NCBI RefSeq assembly: GCF_030148435.1
Contig: NZ_JASBTN010000023.1
Coordinates: 1 to 59,437, forward strand
DNA: 59,437 bases
Source: Aliiroseovarius sp.
GTDB taxonomy: Bacteria; Pseudomonadota; Alphaproteobacteria; Rhodobacterales; Rhodobacteraceae
Direction of reading: 5' to 3'
The notes below the pieces were generated by a model. The model was not told where the DNA came from and searched no databases. It saw nothing but the letters and a program-made list of their open reading frames with translations. Below, in pieces: positions 52,051-59,437 of this stretch. The stretch's first letter is position 1; each line of letters begins with the position of its first letter. A program made the position numbers and the translations under genes.

Positions 52051-53436
52051 TCAGCGCAGAGCCCCCCACAGGTCATACTCCCCTGCCTCATCAACTTCAA
52101 CGCGAACGATCTCACCCACCGACAGCCCCTCGGTGTCCTCGTCGATGAACAGGTTGCCGTCGATCTCCGGCGCATCCGCCTTGGTGCGGCAGGTGGCGAT
52201 GCCGTCCGCGTCGATGTCGTCCACGATCACGTCCATCACCTGGCCGACCTTCGCCGCCAGTTTCGCCTCGGAGATCGCCTGGGCCTTCTCCATGAAACGG
52301 TTCCAGCGGTCCTGTTTGACCTCGGCGGGCAGGTGGTCGGGCAGGTCGTTGGACCGGGCCCCGTCGACGTTTTCGTATTGGAAGCAGCCGACGCGATCCA
52401 GCTGCGCCTCGTCCATCCAGTCCAGCAGGGTCTGGAACTCCGCCTCGGTCTCGCCCGGGTAGCCGACGATGAAGGTCGAGCGCAGGGTGATATCGGGGCA
52501 GTCGCGCCGCCAGGCTGTGATCTCATCCAGGGTTTTCGCCGCCGCCGCCGGGCGGGCCATGCGTTTCAGCACCCCCGGATCGGCGTGTTGGAACGGGATG
52601 TCCAGATAGGGCAGGACCAGCCCTTCAGCCATCAGCGGGATCAGCTGGCGCACATGGGGGTAGGGATAGACATAGTGCAGCCGCACCCACAGATCTTTTC
52701 CTGCCCCAAGCGCGCCCAGATCACGCGCAAGATCGGTGATATGGGCGCGATGACCGCGGGCCTCGGCGTGTTTGATGTCGACGCCATACGCGGACGTATC
52801 CTGCGAGATCACCAGCAGCTCCTGCACCCCGGCCTCCACCAGCTTTTCCGCCTCGCGGATCACCGCATGGGCCGGGCGCGAGGCCAGCTTGCCCCGCATG
52901 TCCGGGATGATGCAGAACTTGCAGGCGTGATTGCAGCCTTCCGAGATCTTCAGGTAGCTGTAATGGCGCGGGGTCAGTTTGACACCGGTCGCAGGCAGGA
53001 GGTCAACGAACGGGTGCGGGTCCGGCGGCACCGCGTCGTGGATCGCGTCCAGCACCTGTTCGTACTGGTGCGGGCCCGTGACTGCCAGCACACTGGGGTG
53101 GGTGCCGCGAATGTAGTCCTCTTCAGCGCCCAGACAGCCGGTGACGATGACGCGCCCGTTTTCCACCAGGGCCTCGCCGATCGCTTCCAGGCTTTCCGCC
53201 TTGGCGCTGTCCAGGAAGCCGCAGGTGTTCACCACCACCGCATCCGCGCCGGAATAGTCCGGGCTGATCGCGTAGCCCTCGGCGCGCAGCCGGGTCAGGA
53301 TACGCTCACTGTCCACCAGCGCCTTGGGGCAGCCCAGCGAGACCATGCCGATCTTGGGTTGACCGGGACGGGCGGTGTCACTGATCCGGGCTTTCGGAGC
53401 CAGGTCGGGGCGGAGGTTCGGCGGGTTCGTACTCAT
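52051..53436 (-). CDS. rimO: Ribosomal protein S12 methylthiotransferase RimO
   Basis: Radical-SAM enzyme (461 aa from the ATG at 53436) that methylthiolates an aspartate of ribosomal protein S12. N-terminal UPF0004 domain with three cluster cysteines ([35 protein letters not shown]). The radical-SAM core carries [16 protein letters not shown], and a TRAM domain forms the C-terminal 65 residues ([18 protein letters not shown]). The opening [12 protein letters not shown] and GCNHACKFC favour RimO over MiaB. The ATG has no clear ribosome-binding site. Confidence 0.94.
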   Translation of the reverse strand: MSTNPPNLRPDLAPKARISDTARPGQPKIGMVSLGCPKALVDSERILTRLRAEGYAISPDYSGADAVVVNTCGFLDSAKAESLEAIGEALVENGRVIVTGCLGAEEDYIRGTHPSVLAVTGPHQYEQVLDAIHDAVPPDPHPFVDLLPATGVKLTPRHYSYLKISEGCNHACKFCIIPDMRGKLASRPAHAVIREAEKLVEAGVQELLVISQDTSAYGVDIKHAEARGHRAHITDLARDLGALGAGKDLWVRLHYVYPYPHVRQLIPLMAEGLVLPYLDIPFQHADPGVLKRMARPAAAAKTLDEITAWRRDCPDITLRSTFIVGYPGETEAEFQTLLDWMDEAQLDRVGCFQYENVDGARSNDLPDHLPAEVKQDRWNRFMEKAQAISEAKLAAKVGQVMDVIVDDIDADGIATCRTKADAPEIDGNLFIDEDTEGLSVGEIVRVEVDEAGEYDLWGALR

Positions 53437-53500
53437 GGCCGGGGGGTATAGAGGGTTCGGGCCTGACGGGAAAGCGCGGAGTTTGCGGACCGTGCCAAAG

Positions 53501-53528
53501 AAAAACCCGCCTCGTCGGGCGGGTTTTT
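53501..53528. terminator. Bidirectional terminator between gcrA and rimO
   Basis: AAAAACCCGCC (53501-53511) pairs perfectly with GGCGGGTTTTT (53518-53528). On the minus strand it follows the gcrA stop by 22 bases. Confidence 0.88.
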
Positions 53529-53550
53529 CCAATCGGCGTCGCCGGAATGC

Positions 53551-54150
53551 TTACCGTTTGCGGTCGCGGCGGCTCGACATCGGCTGGAAGGCAACGCCGA
53601 CATGGGCATCGCAATAGGGTTTGCCCTGTTGCACGGGCAGGCCGCAGAACCAGAAATCTTCGGTCGCCGGGTCGCCGATCGGCCACTTGCAGGTGCGTTC
53701 GGTCAGCTGCATCAGGGTCAGCTTCTTGGCGTCCTTTTCCACCTCGTTCACCTTGGCCAGCGCCTCGGGGCTGATCTCGTTCGCCGAGGGCTGCGGCGGC
53801 AGCGGCTGGCCGGCGGGGATGATCGGCTTGCGAATGGGCGTGACCGGTTTGGCGGCGGGTTCCGACGCGGCTTCGGTGGCGGGCGCAGGCTCCGGCGCCT
53901 TCTTGGCGGGGGCGGGTTTCTTCGGCGCGGCTTTGGGCTTGGGCGCGGCCTTTGCACTTGCGGCGGACTTTTCCTTGGCCGGTGCTTTCGACGCCCCCCC
54001 GCCGGAGCGGTTCGACAGACCCAGGCGGTGCACCTTGCCGATCACCGCGTTGCGGGTCACACCGCCCAGCTCCTTGGCGATGACGGAGGCCGATTGGCCC
54101 TCGCCCCACATCTTTTTCAGAATTTCGACGCGCTCATCGGTCCAGGACAT
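53551..54150 (-). CDS. gcrA: GcrA cell-cycle regulator
   Basis: A 199-aa regulator; the start at 54150 has GAGGAAA upstream. The N-terminal DNA-binding domain reads MSWTDERVEILKKMWGEGQS followed by ASVIAKELGGVTRNAVIGKV, the GcrA signature. A low-complexity Ala/Pro/Lys linker covers about 55-110. The C-terminal part contains ERTCKWPIGDPATEDFWFCG and GKPYCDAHVGVAFQP, the sigma-factor-binding region with its cysteines. In alphaproteobacteria GcrA acts with RNA polymerase at CcrM-methylated (GANTC) promoters. Two direct repeats lie just upstream. Confidence 0.96.
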   Translation of the reverse strand: MSWTDERVEILKKMWGEGQSASVIAKELGGVTRNAVIGKVHRLGLSNRSGGGASKAPAKEKSAASAKAAPKPKAAPKKPAPAKKAPEPAPATEAASEPAAKPVTPIRKPIIPAGQPLPPQPSANEISPEALAKVNEVEKDAKKLTLMQLTERTCKWPIGDPATEDFWFCGLPVQQGKPYCDAHVGVAFQPMSSRRDRKR

Positions 54151-54178
54151 ATGGCTTTCCTCGGCATCCGGCCCATAT

Positions 54179-54225
54179 GGCCCGGTCATTCAACAGGGGC
54201 CAACGCGGCCCGGTCATTCAACAGG
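54179..54225. repeat. Two direct 19-bp repeats upstream of gcrA
   Basis: GGCCCGGTCATTCAACAGG occurs at 54179-54197 and again, exactly, at 54207-54225 (period 28 bp). They lie 29-75 bases upstream of the gcrA ATG, in the promoter region. Confidence 0.6.
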
Positions 54226-54275
54226 CGCCTATCCTAATCATCCCGGCGGCGGATACAACCTCAAAGCTCTGCACC

Positions 54276-55172
54276 TCAGGCATTGCGGGTTTCACGCCAG
54301 ACCAGCACCAGGGCGGCCGAGACGATGATCGCCGCGCCAGCCAGGCTGGCGGGCACCGGCAGAACGCCGAAGACCGCGAAATCGTAGAGCCCCGCAAAGA
54401 CCAGAGTGGCATAGCTGAACGGCACCGCAAAGGAGGCATCCGCCCGTTTCATCGACTGGATGAAACAGCTCTGCGCACCCGCCATCATCAGGCCCAGGGC
54501 TGCCAGCGCCACCCATTGCGCCGGGCTGGGCCACTGGAACACGAATGCCACCGCCAGCGTGGCCACCGTCAGCCCGATGGCGTTGTTGATCAGCAGGATC
54601 TGCAGCGGCTTCTCACGGCCTGACAGGCGCTTGATCAGGATGATCTCGACCCCCAGCACCACGGCCGAGGCGAGCGCCAGCAGGGCCGCGGGCTGGAAAC
54701 TGCCTGCACCGGGGCGGATCAGCACCACGGCGCCGATCCCCGCGAGCCCCGCCGCACCCCAGCGCCAGGGGCCGACCCGTTCGCCCAGCAGCGGGATCGC
54801 CAGAACCATGGCAAAGACCGGGTTCAGGAAAGAGATTGCCGTGGCATCCGCCATCGGGATGAACGTGACGGCAGCGAACATCAGGGTGACGCCGCTCCAC
54901 CCTGCAATCGAACGTGCAACGTGGCTGCGCAGATCCGGTGCCTCGATTTTGAGCCGCATCGCGCCTGCCACGCTGGCGATGGCCAGAAAGGCGAACAGGA
55001 ACCGCCCGTGGCTGATCTGAAGCGGATGCAACGGATCGCCCAGCAGATTGCCGCCCAACAGCTTCGCCATCAGCGTCGTGCCTGCGATCAGCACGGTGGC
55101 GGTCAGCATGAACCCGGCCGAGGCGGCAGGGGCCTGGGCGGGAGGTAAAGCGGGGTTGGCGCGGGTTTCCAT
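54276..55172 (-). CDS. EamA/DMT-superfamily transporter
   Basis: Inner-membrane transporter (298 aa) with two EamA repeats. After a 20-residue polar start, helices run from about residue 22 (LTATVLIAGTTLMAKLLGGN) to 290, with the inter-repeat boundary near residue 155. Features include ATAISFLNPVFAMVLAIPLL at the end of repeat one and SYATLVFAGLYDFAVFG in repeat two. Unrelated in detail to the DMT protein at 36411. Substrate unknown. The ankyrin gene follows upstream on the same strand with 23 bases between. Confidence 0.85.
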   Translation of the reverse strand: METRANPALPPAQAPAASAGFMLTATVLIAGTTLMAKLLGGNLLGDPLHPLQISHGRFLFAFLAIASVAGAMRLKIEAPDLRSHVARSIAGWSGVTLMFAAVTFIPMADATAISFLNPVFAMVLAIPLLGERVGPWRWGAAGLAGIGAVVLIRPGAGSFQPAALLALASAVVLGVEIILIKRLSGREKPLQILLINNAIGLTVATLAVAFVFQWPSPAQWVALAALGLMMAGAQSCFIQSMKRADASFAVPFSYATLVFAGLYDFAVFGVLPVPASLAGAAIIVSAALVLVWRETRNA

Positions 55173-55195
55173 GCGCCACCCCTAAGCGGAAGTGA

Positions 55196-55951
55196 TCAGT
55201 GGGGCAATGCCCCGGCAAGCAGGGCGGCACTGGCGCGCAGCCCCCGGACCCGCGCCGACCCGTCGCCTGTCTCCAGATCGCGCCGGATTGCCTCCAGCAT
55301 GGCCCGGTCGGGCCGGGCGCCATGGTCCAGCAGCGCCGCCACCTTTTCGGGATCGGCAGCCGCCAGCACCAGCGCTGGCTTGGCCGAAGCCCCACGGGGC
55401 GGCTCTGCGTTGCAAATCGCATCGGGATCGGCGCCCGCGGCCAGCAGCGCGCGCAACTCGGACAGGCTGCCTTCGGCACAGGCGCGCAACAGAGGCGTCC
55501 ACCCCTGCATGTCCCGTGCCTCGATATCGGCCCCGGCCGCGACCAGGCCACGGGTGATCGACGCCAGGTCCGGATCCACCGTTCCCCGGTAATCGACGAC
55601 AGCATGCAGCGGCGCGGACCCGTCCTCGGCCCGCATGTTCACCCGCGCCCCGTGGGCCAGGAACAGTTCAAGCCGGTGCAGGCTGCGCCCCCCGGACAGG
55701 AGCATCTGGATCAGCGGCGTAAGCCCGAACTGCCCGATCGAGATGTTCACCTCGCCCATGTCATCCAGGGCCCGGGCCAGGATACGGCTGTCGCCGGTCG
55801 CTGTGGCCTGCTCGAGGGCGGCGTCGAGCGCCAGGCACAGCGGATCGCTCTCCACCCCGATCCAGGGCATGCCGACTTCGATCCGGGGCACCCCGCCCCG
55901 GGTGGCGCCGGTGACAAGGCCTTCAAGCCTTTCCGAATTGGTCTTTGCCAT
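55196..55951 (-). CDS. Ankyrin-repeat protein
   Basis: A 251-aa protein with AGGAG before the ATG. Ankyrin repeats are visible from about residue 68: FGLTPLIQMLLSGGRSLHRL, DGSAPLHAVVDYRGTVDPDL, QGWTPLLRACAEGSLSELRA and a more degenerate last one (KPALVLAAADPEKVAALLDH). There is no signal peptide, so it is probably cytoplasmic and binds another protein. The partner is unknown. It could be co-transcribed with the DMT transporter gene downstream. Confidence 0.85.
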   Translation of the reverse strand: MAKTNSERLEGLVTGATRGGVPRIEVGMPWIGVESDPLCLALDAALEQATATGDSRILARALDDMGEVNISIGQFGLTPLIQMLLSGGRSLHRLELFLAHGARVNMRAEDGSAPLHAVVDYRGTVDPDLASITRGLVAAGADIEARDMQGWTPLLRACAEGSLSELRALLAAGADPDAICNAEPPRGASAKPALVLAAADPEKVAALLDHGARPDRAMLEAIRRDLETGDGSARVRGLRASAALLAGALPH

Positions 55952-56219
55952 TGTTTTTCTCCTGCTCTGTGGACCAGCCTACATCACAACCCGGCAAATT
56001 TGCGGCCCCCCGGGGGAAAATCCTTGCGCTGTGGTTAAAACCACCTATGAAAGCGCCATGTTCAAACGCCTGCATATCGCTGCCGACCGACGCCGACGCA
56101 TCCGCGCCTGACGTCCGTTCCGTTTGATCCTTGTGCCAAAGCGGCACACCCATCCCGAAAATGTTGACACGAGCCTGCCGATCCGGCACCCAAAGGCTTC
56201 TTTCTACGTGGAGTTTCCG

Positions 56220-57398
56220 ATGATCCCGTCGCTTCTGCCGACCTACAACCGTGCAAACCTGGCCTTCGAAAAGGGCGAAGGCAGCTGGCTTCTGACGCGT
56301 GGCGGCGCGCGATACCTCGACCTCGGCGCGGGCATTGCCGTGAACGCCCTGGGCCATGCCCACCCAGCCCTGGTCGAGGCGCTGACCGAACAGGCCGGCA
56401 AGCTCTGGCACACCTCGAACCTCTACGAGATTCCGGGTCAGCAGGCGCTGGCCGACAGGCTGGTCGAGGCCACCTTTGCCGACACCGTTTTCTTCACCAA
56501 CTCGGGCACCGAGGCCTGCGAATTGGCCGTAAAGATGGCGCGCAAGTACTGGCACGACAAGGGCAGCCCGGAGCGGGTCGAGATCATCGGCTTTCACGAC
56601 AGTTTCCATGGCCGCTCCTCTGCGGGTATCGCTGCGGCGGGCGGCGAGAAACTGGTCAAGGGTTTCGGCCCTCTGTTGCCCGGGTTCAAGCATCTCGCCC
56701 TGGGCGACATGGAGGCGCTGACCGAAACCGTCAGCGACCAGACCGCCGCGATCATCCTCGAACCCGTGCAGGGCGAAGGCGGCATCATCCCGGTTGCCGA
56801 CGACACCCTGCGCGCCATCCGCGCGCTCTGCGACGAGACCGGCACGCTCCTGATCTATGACGAGGTGCAATGCGGCATGGGCCGCACAGGGCGCCTCTTT
56901 GCCCATGAATACTCCGGCGCGACGCCCGACATCATGATGGTCGCCAAGGGCATTGGCGGCGGTTTCCCGCTGGGCGCGGTGCTGGCCACAGAGGACGCGG
57001 CCTCGGGCATGGTCGCGGGCACGCACGGGACAACCTATGGCGGCAACCCGCTGGCCTGTGCCGTCGGCAACAAGGTGATGGAAATCGTCGCGGACGATGC
57101 CTTCCTTGCCGAGGTGAACCGCAAGTCGGGCCTGCTCAGGCAGAAGCTCGAAGGGCTGATCGCCGCCCATCCCGGCGTGTTCGAAGAGCTGCGCGGCCAG
57201 GGCCTGATGCTGGGGATCAAGTGCAAGGCGGCCAATGTGGACGTGGTCGCGGCGGGCTATGACGCCCATGTGCTGACCGTGCCCGGTGGAGACAATGTCC
57301 TGCGCCTGCTGCCGCCGCTCACCATTACCGACGACGAGATTTCCGAGGCCGTTTCGCGGCTCGACGAAGCCGCCAAAGCCGTGGAGGCCAAACAATGA
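56220..57398 (+). CDS. argD: Acetylornithine aminotransferase ArgD
   Basis: PLP-dependent class III aminotransferase (392 aa from ATG 56220 with GGAG upstream; the frame to 56124 is unsupported). It forms N-acetylornithine in arginine synthesis. Features: [40 protein letters not shown], the Asp in [15 protein letters not shown] and the PLP lysine in [15 protein letters not shown]. Length matches ArgD. It overlaps argF by four bases, so the two form an operon. The 268-bp gap upstream (55952-56219) presumably holds the promoter; I see no other gene there. Confidence 0.94.
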   Translation: MIPSLLPTYNRANLAFEKGEGSWLLTRGGARYLDLGAGIAVNALGHAHPALVEALTEQAGKLWHTSNLYEIPGQQALADRLVEATFADTVFFTNSGTEACELAVKMARKYWHDKGSPERVEIIGFHDSFHGRSSAGIAAAGGEKLVKGFGPLLPGFKHLALGDMEALTETVSDQTAAIILEPVQGEGGIIPVADDTLRAIRALCDETGTLLIYDEVQCGMGRTGRLFAHEYSGATPDIMMVAKGIGGGFPLGAVLATEDAASGMVAGTHGTTYGGNPLACAVGNKVMEIVADDAFLAEVNRKSGLLRQKLEGLIAAHPGVFEELRGQGLMLGIKCKAANVDVVAAGYDAHVLTVPGGDNVLRLLPPLTITDDEISEAVSRLDEAAKAVEAKQ

Positions 57399-58321
57399 AC
57401 CACTTTCTGGACATAAACACGACCGACCCCGCCGAGCTGCGTTCCATGATCGACCAGGCCCGCGCCATGAAGGACGCACGGGCGGGCCGCCCCAAGGGCA
57501 CGCAGGATGACGACCAGCCGCTGGCCGGTCGCATGGTCGCGCTGATCTTCGAGAAACCCTCGACCCGGACCCGCGTGAGCTTCGACATGGGTGTGCGCCA
57601 GATGGGCGGGCAGACCATGGTGCTGTCCGGGGCCGAGATGCAGCTGGGCCATGGGGAAAGCATCGCCGACACCGCCCGGGTGCTCAGCCGCTATGTCGAC
57701 ATGATCATGATCCGCACCTTCGAGGAAGCGGCGCTGCTGGAGCTGGCCGAATATGCCGACGTGCCGGTGATCAACGGGCTGACCAACCGTTCGCACCCCT
57801 GCCAGATCATGGCCGATATCCAGACCTACGAGGAACACCGCGGCCCGATCACCGGCAAGAAGGTGGTCTGGACCGGTGACGGCAACAATGTCTGCGCCTC
57901 CTTCATCCAAGCCGCCGGGCAATTCGGCTTCGACGTGACCTTTACCGGCCCGAAACAGCTGGATCCCGAGGCCGAGTTCATCAAGGACGCTGGTGCAAAG
58001 GGAGCGAAGGTGGAGATCGAACGTGACCCGGTGAAGGCCGTCGAAGGCGCCGACCTGGTGGTCACGGACACCTGGGTCTCCATGCATGACGCGCAATCGG
58101 CCCGTGAACGGCGCCACAACCTGCTGCGTCCCTACCAGGTCAACGATGCGCTGATGGCCACCGCCAAGCCCGATGCGCTGTTCATGCACTGCCTGCCCGC
58201 CCACCGGGAAGAGGAAGTGACCAACTCGGTCATGGACGGCCCGCAATCGGTGATCTTCGACGAAGCCGAAAACCGCCTGCACGCACAAAAGGCGGTAATG
58301 CGCTGGTGCCTGGGGGTGTAG
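57395..58321 (+). CDS. argF: Ornithine carbamoyltransferase ArgF
   Basis: Joins carbamoyl phosphate and ornithine to citrulline (308 aa). The carbamoyl-phosphate motif is [12 protein letters not shown], followed by [16 protein letters not shown] (HPxQ), [13 protein letters not shown] and the ornithine site [13 protein letters not shown] (HCLP). The start overlaps the argD stop. CarB, encoded about 6 kb upstream, makes its carbamoyl phosphate. Confidence 0.96.
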   Translation: MNHFLDINTTDPAELRSMIDQARAMKDARAGRPKGTQDDDQPLAGRMVALIFEKPSTRTRVSFDMGVRQMGGQTMVLSGAEMQLGHGESIADTARVLSRYVDMIMIRTFEEAALLELAEYADVPVINGLTNRSHPCQIMADIQTYEEHRGPITGKKVVWTGDGNNVCASFIQAAGQFGFDVTFTGPKQLDPEAEFIKDAGAKGAKVEIERDPVKAVEGADLVVTDTWVSMHDAQSARERRHNLLRPYQVNDALMATAKPDALFMHCLPAHREEEVTNSVMDGPQSVIFDEAENRLHAQKAVMRWCLGV

Positions 58322-58365
58322 GACGAACCGGGTAGCGCCCCGCCGGTGCTTTGAACAACAAAAGA

Positions 58366-58387
58366 CCCCGCCCCTTACGGGACGGGG
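58366..58387. terminator. GC hairpin after argF
   Basis: CCCCGCCCC-TTAC-GGGACGGGG (58366-58387). The single mismatch becomes G-U on the minus strand, where the T-rich TCTTTTGTT also follows, so it works best as a minus-strand terminator and may also end argF. Confidence 0.6.
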
Positions 58388-58478
58388 CGGCCTGAGCCTT
58401 TCACCTTTCACGGTCATCGGCGTCCCCGCCTGTACCGTGCTCCAAGGTTAACGCGGCATACCTTTCATCTTTCTTAAA

Positions 58479-59235
58479 GGGTCTATTCCAGCTCAGCGCC
58501 TGAGCGGTTTCAGTCTGCACGATTTAAGCAGCACTTTGTAGAGGTCTTCGTTGCGCGTGTTGAAGCGGAATTCGGTCTCCTTCAGGAACACCGGGAAAGC
58601 GGTTCTGTGCAATCCATTAAACTTCTGGTGACGCCGCTTTGCGTAGCTCCAGAAGCTCTCGATCCCGTTGATGTGACGCCCGTCTTGAACGAACACCGGG
58701 GCTGCCTTGCCATAGTATTTCGTAATCCGGTGATGGCGCCTGAAGCCGGCCTCGACCAGGCCGTCATAGGACCGGAAGCCGTCCGTGGTGATCTCGGCCG
58801 AAAGTTCCACCCGCCCCTCAATGATCGCCAACAGCGTTGATTTGGAGCAGTTTTTCATGATCTGGCAATGCACGCGCCCACCGCGCTCAAGGATGCCGAA
58901 GACCGGCACCTTCCTGGCCGCGCCACGCCCGGTCTGGCCGCGTTGACGCGTCGGCCCGAAGTAGCTTTCGTCGACCTCGACCTGCCCCTGAAAGGGACAG
59001 TCCGCCTGTGCCAGTTCGGCCATTCGCTGGCGCAACAAAGTGAAAAGTGCGGCGGCTGTCTTGTGGTTGAGCCCGGTCAAAACCGCTGCCCGGTCCGCTG
59101 TGATATCGAGGGCGAAGAGGCGCAAGAGATCGCGAAACTTCCGCTCGGAAATTTTCCCCCGAAACAGATATCGGTTTTTCTGAGCCATAAGAGCACCTTA
59201 GCATACTCTCAGAACACCTCTGCTGGAATAGACCC
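58479..59235. mobile_element. Intact IS1595-family insertion sequence, 757 bp
   Basis: Terminal inverted repeats GGGTCTATTCCAGC (58479-58492) and its exact complement GCTGGAATAGACCC (59222-59235). They are flanked by the 8-bp target duplication TTCTTAAA (58471-58478 and 59236-59243). It encodes one ISXO2-like transposase on the minus strand. Perfect ends and duplication point to a recent insertion. Confidence 0.93.
58493..59188 (-). CDS. IS1595-family (ISXO2-like) transposase
   Basis: A 231-aa DDE transposase with one open frame and no damage. The catalytic acids are in QVEVDESYFGPTRQRG (first Asp), TTDGFRSYDGLVEAG (second Asp) and the third acidic/Asn position in HINGIESFWSYAKRRH, the IS1595 pattern. 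The stop lies directly against the left inverted repeat. AAGGTG lies before the ATG. It moves the element that contains it and probably acts in trans on related copies. Confidence 0.93.
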   Translation of the reverse strand: MAQKNRYLFRGKISERKFRDLLRLFALDITADRAAVLTGLNHKTAAALFTLLRQRMAELAQADCPFQGQVEVDESYFGPTRQRGQTGRGAARKVPVFGILERGGRVHCQIMKNCSKSTLLAIIEGRVELSAEITTDGFRSYDGLVEAGFRRHHRITKYYGKAAPVFVQDGRHINGIESFWSYAKRRHQKFNGLHRTAFPVFLKETEFRFNTRNEDLYKVLLKSCRLKPLRR

Positions 59236-59243
59236 TTCTTAAA

Positions 59244-59437
59244 ATATCCTCGCCGAAGGCAGGAAAATCGCCGCCCATCGGGTTGACCACTCCGGCAGCG
59301 GGGGCACGCCGGTGCCCGGCGTGTCGCTTTGCTCCGGTTTCAAGCCTCCGGCGGGGATATTTGGGGAAAGATGAAAGGGGGTGAGCCGAAGGCGAGCCCC
59401 CCGCCCCGACCCCAAAGGAGGGCGCGCGAGCGCGCAT
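59244..59437. other. Non-coding right edge with repeats
   Basis: No gene recognised. It contains the rest of the split AAATATCC repeat, a GC hairpin CGGGGGCACGCC...GGTGCCCGGCG region near 59300, and a further inverted repeat copy GGATATTTGGGGAAAGATGA then AA (59355-59376, minus orientation) followed by GGTGAGCC-GAAGGC-GAGCC. Confidence 0.5.

Larger units (their letters stand above)
58463..59255 (+). repeat. AAATATCC-type repeat split by the IS1595 element
   Basis: Left part TTTCATCTTTCTTAAA (58463-58478) and right part TTCTTAAAATATCCTCGCC (59236-59254) rejoin, after removing the element and one copy of the 8-bp duplication, into a sequence reading TTTCATCTTTCTTAAAATAT then CC. That matches the copies at 40371 and 59355. 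Confidence 0.75.

Noticed and set aside
54151-54275. CcrM (GANTC) methylation sites upstream of gcrA
   Set aside because: No GANTC was found in the region I inspected upstream of gcrA.
59198-59437. 79-codon frame at the right edge
   Set aside because: No family features; it covers a dispersed intergenic repeat and GC hairpins.
1-59437. CRISPR array, tRNA or rRNA genes
   Set aside because: No regularly spaced direct repeats, cloverleaf sequences or rRNA signatures were seen.

Overview
The window is GC-rich, densely packed bacterial chromosome, most likely from a Rhodobacteraceae (Roseobacter-group) alphaproteobacterium. The support is the gene content: a GcrA cell-cycle regulator, a two-domain ALDH16 dehydrogenase next to deoC, DUF1523 and DUF1127 proteins, a NasS/NasT nitrate system, an 8-oxoguanine-deaminase-like amidohydrolase and the intergenic repeat families. 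All family names rest on reading motifs by eye; no database search was possible. No rRNA, tRNA or CRISPR array was seen.

Layout. 1-4566 (minus): nitrate assimilation, with nasT-nasS, then nrtA-nrtB and the first codons of an ABC ATPase; the nrtA leader carries an intrinsic terminator that fits NasT antitermination. 4689-5204: PagL-like outer-membrane protein. 5398-9509 (plus): hpaE-hpaD-hpaG-hpaH, the homoprotocatechuate meta-cleavage route. 9552-13230 (minus): an HDAC-like deacetylase next to a PatZ-like acetyltransferase. 13398-17081 (plus): TetR regulator plus a YbhG/F/S-type exporter. 17105-17491: cueR. 17751-21122: deoC and ALDH16. 21188-28043 (minus): six poorly characterised genes around an AAA+ ATPase. 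28213-32897: an M20 peptidase, panB-panC and an orphan ABC solute-binding protein.

32898-36410 is a lower-GC accessory island. Four related terminal repeats delimit two abutting mobile elements. The first carries a zinc-finger DDE-type protein, an unknown 175-aa protein and a probable small transcript. The second carries a 53-aa membrane protein and a gene remnant. Just beyond them lies the second copy of a roughly 140-bp palindromic element, whose first copy sits inside the AAA+ operon; its outer arms differ in sequence but keep base pairing.

36411-59437 returns to core genes: two DMT transporters, yebC, a deaminase, hisN, an XRE regulator with a lux-box-like dyad upstream, a quinone oxidoreductase, LysR, a BAX-inhibitor-1 protein, an SGNH hydrolase, rpmG, pabB-pabC, carB, rimO, gcrA, an ankyrin protein and argD-argF. 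The end holds an intact IS1595-type element with an 8-bp target duplication, inserted in a copy of a dispersed AAATATCC repeat.

The most novel-looking items are the AAA+ operon, the covarying palindromic element and the zinc-finger DDE island.
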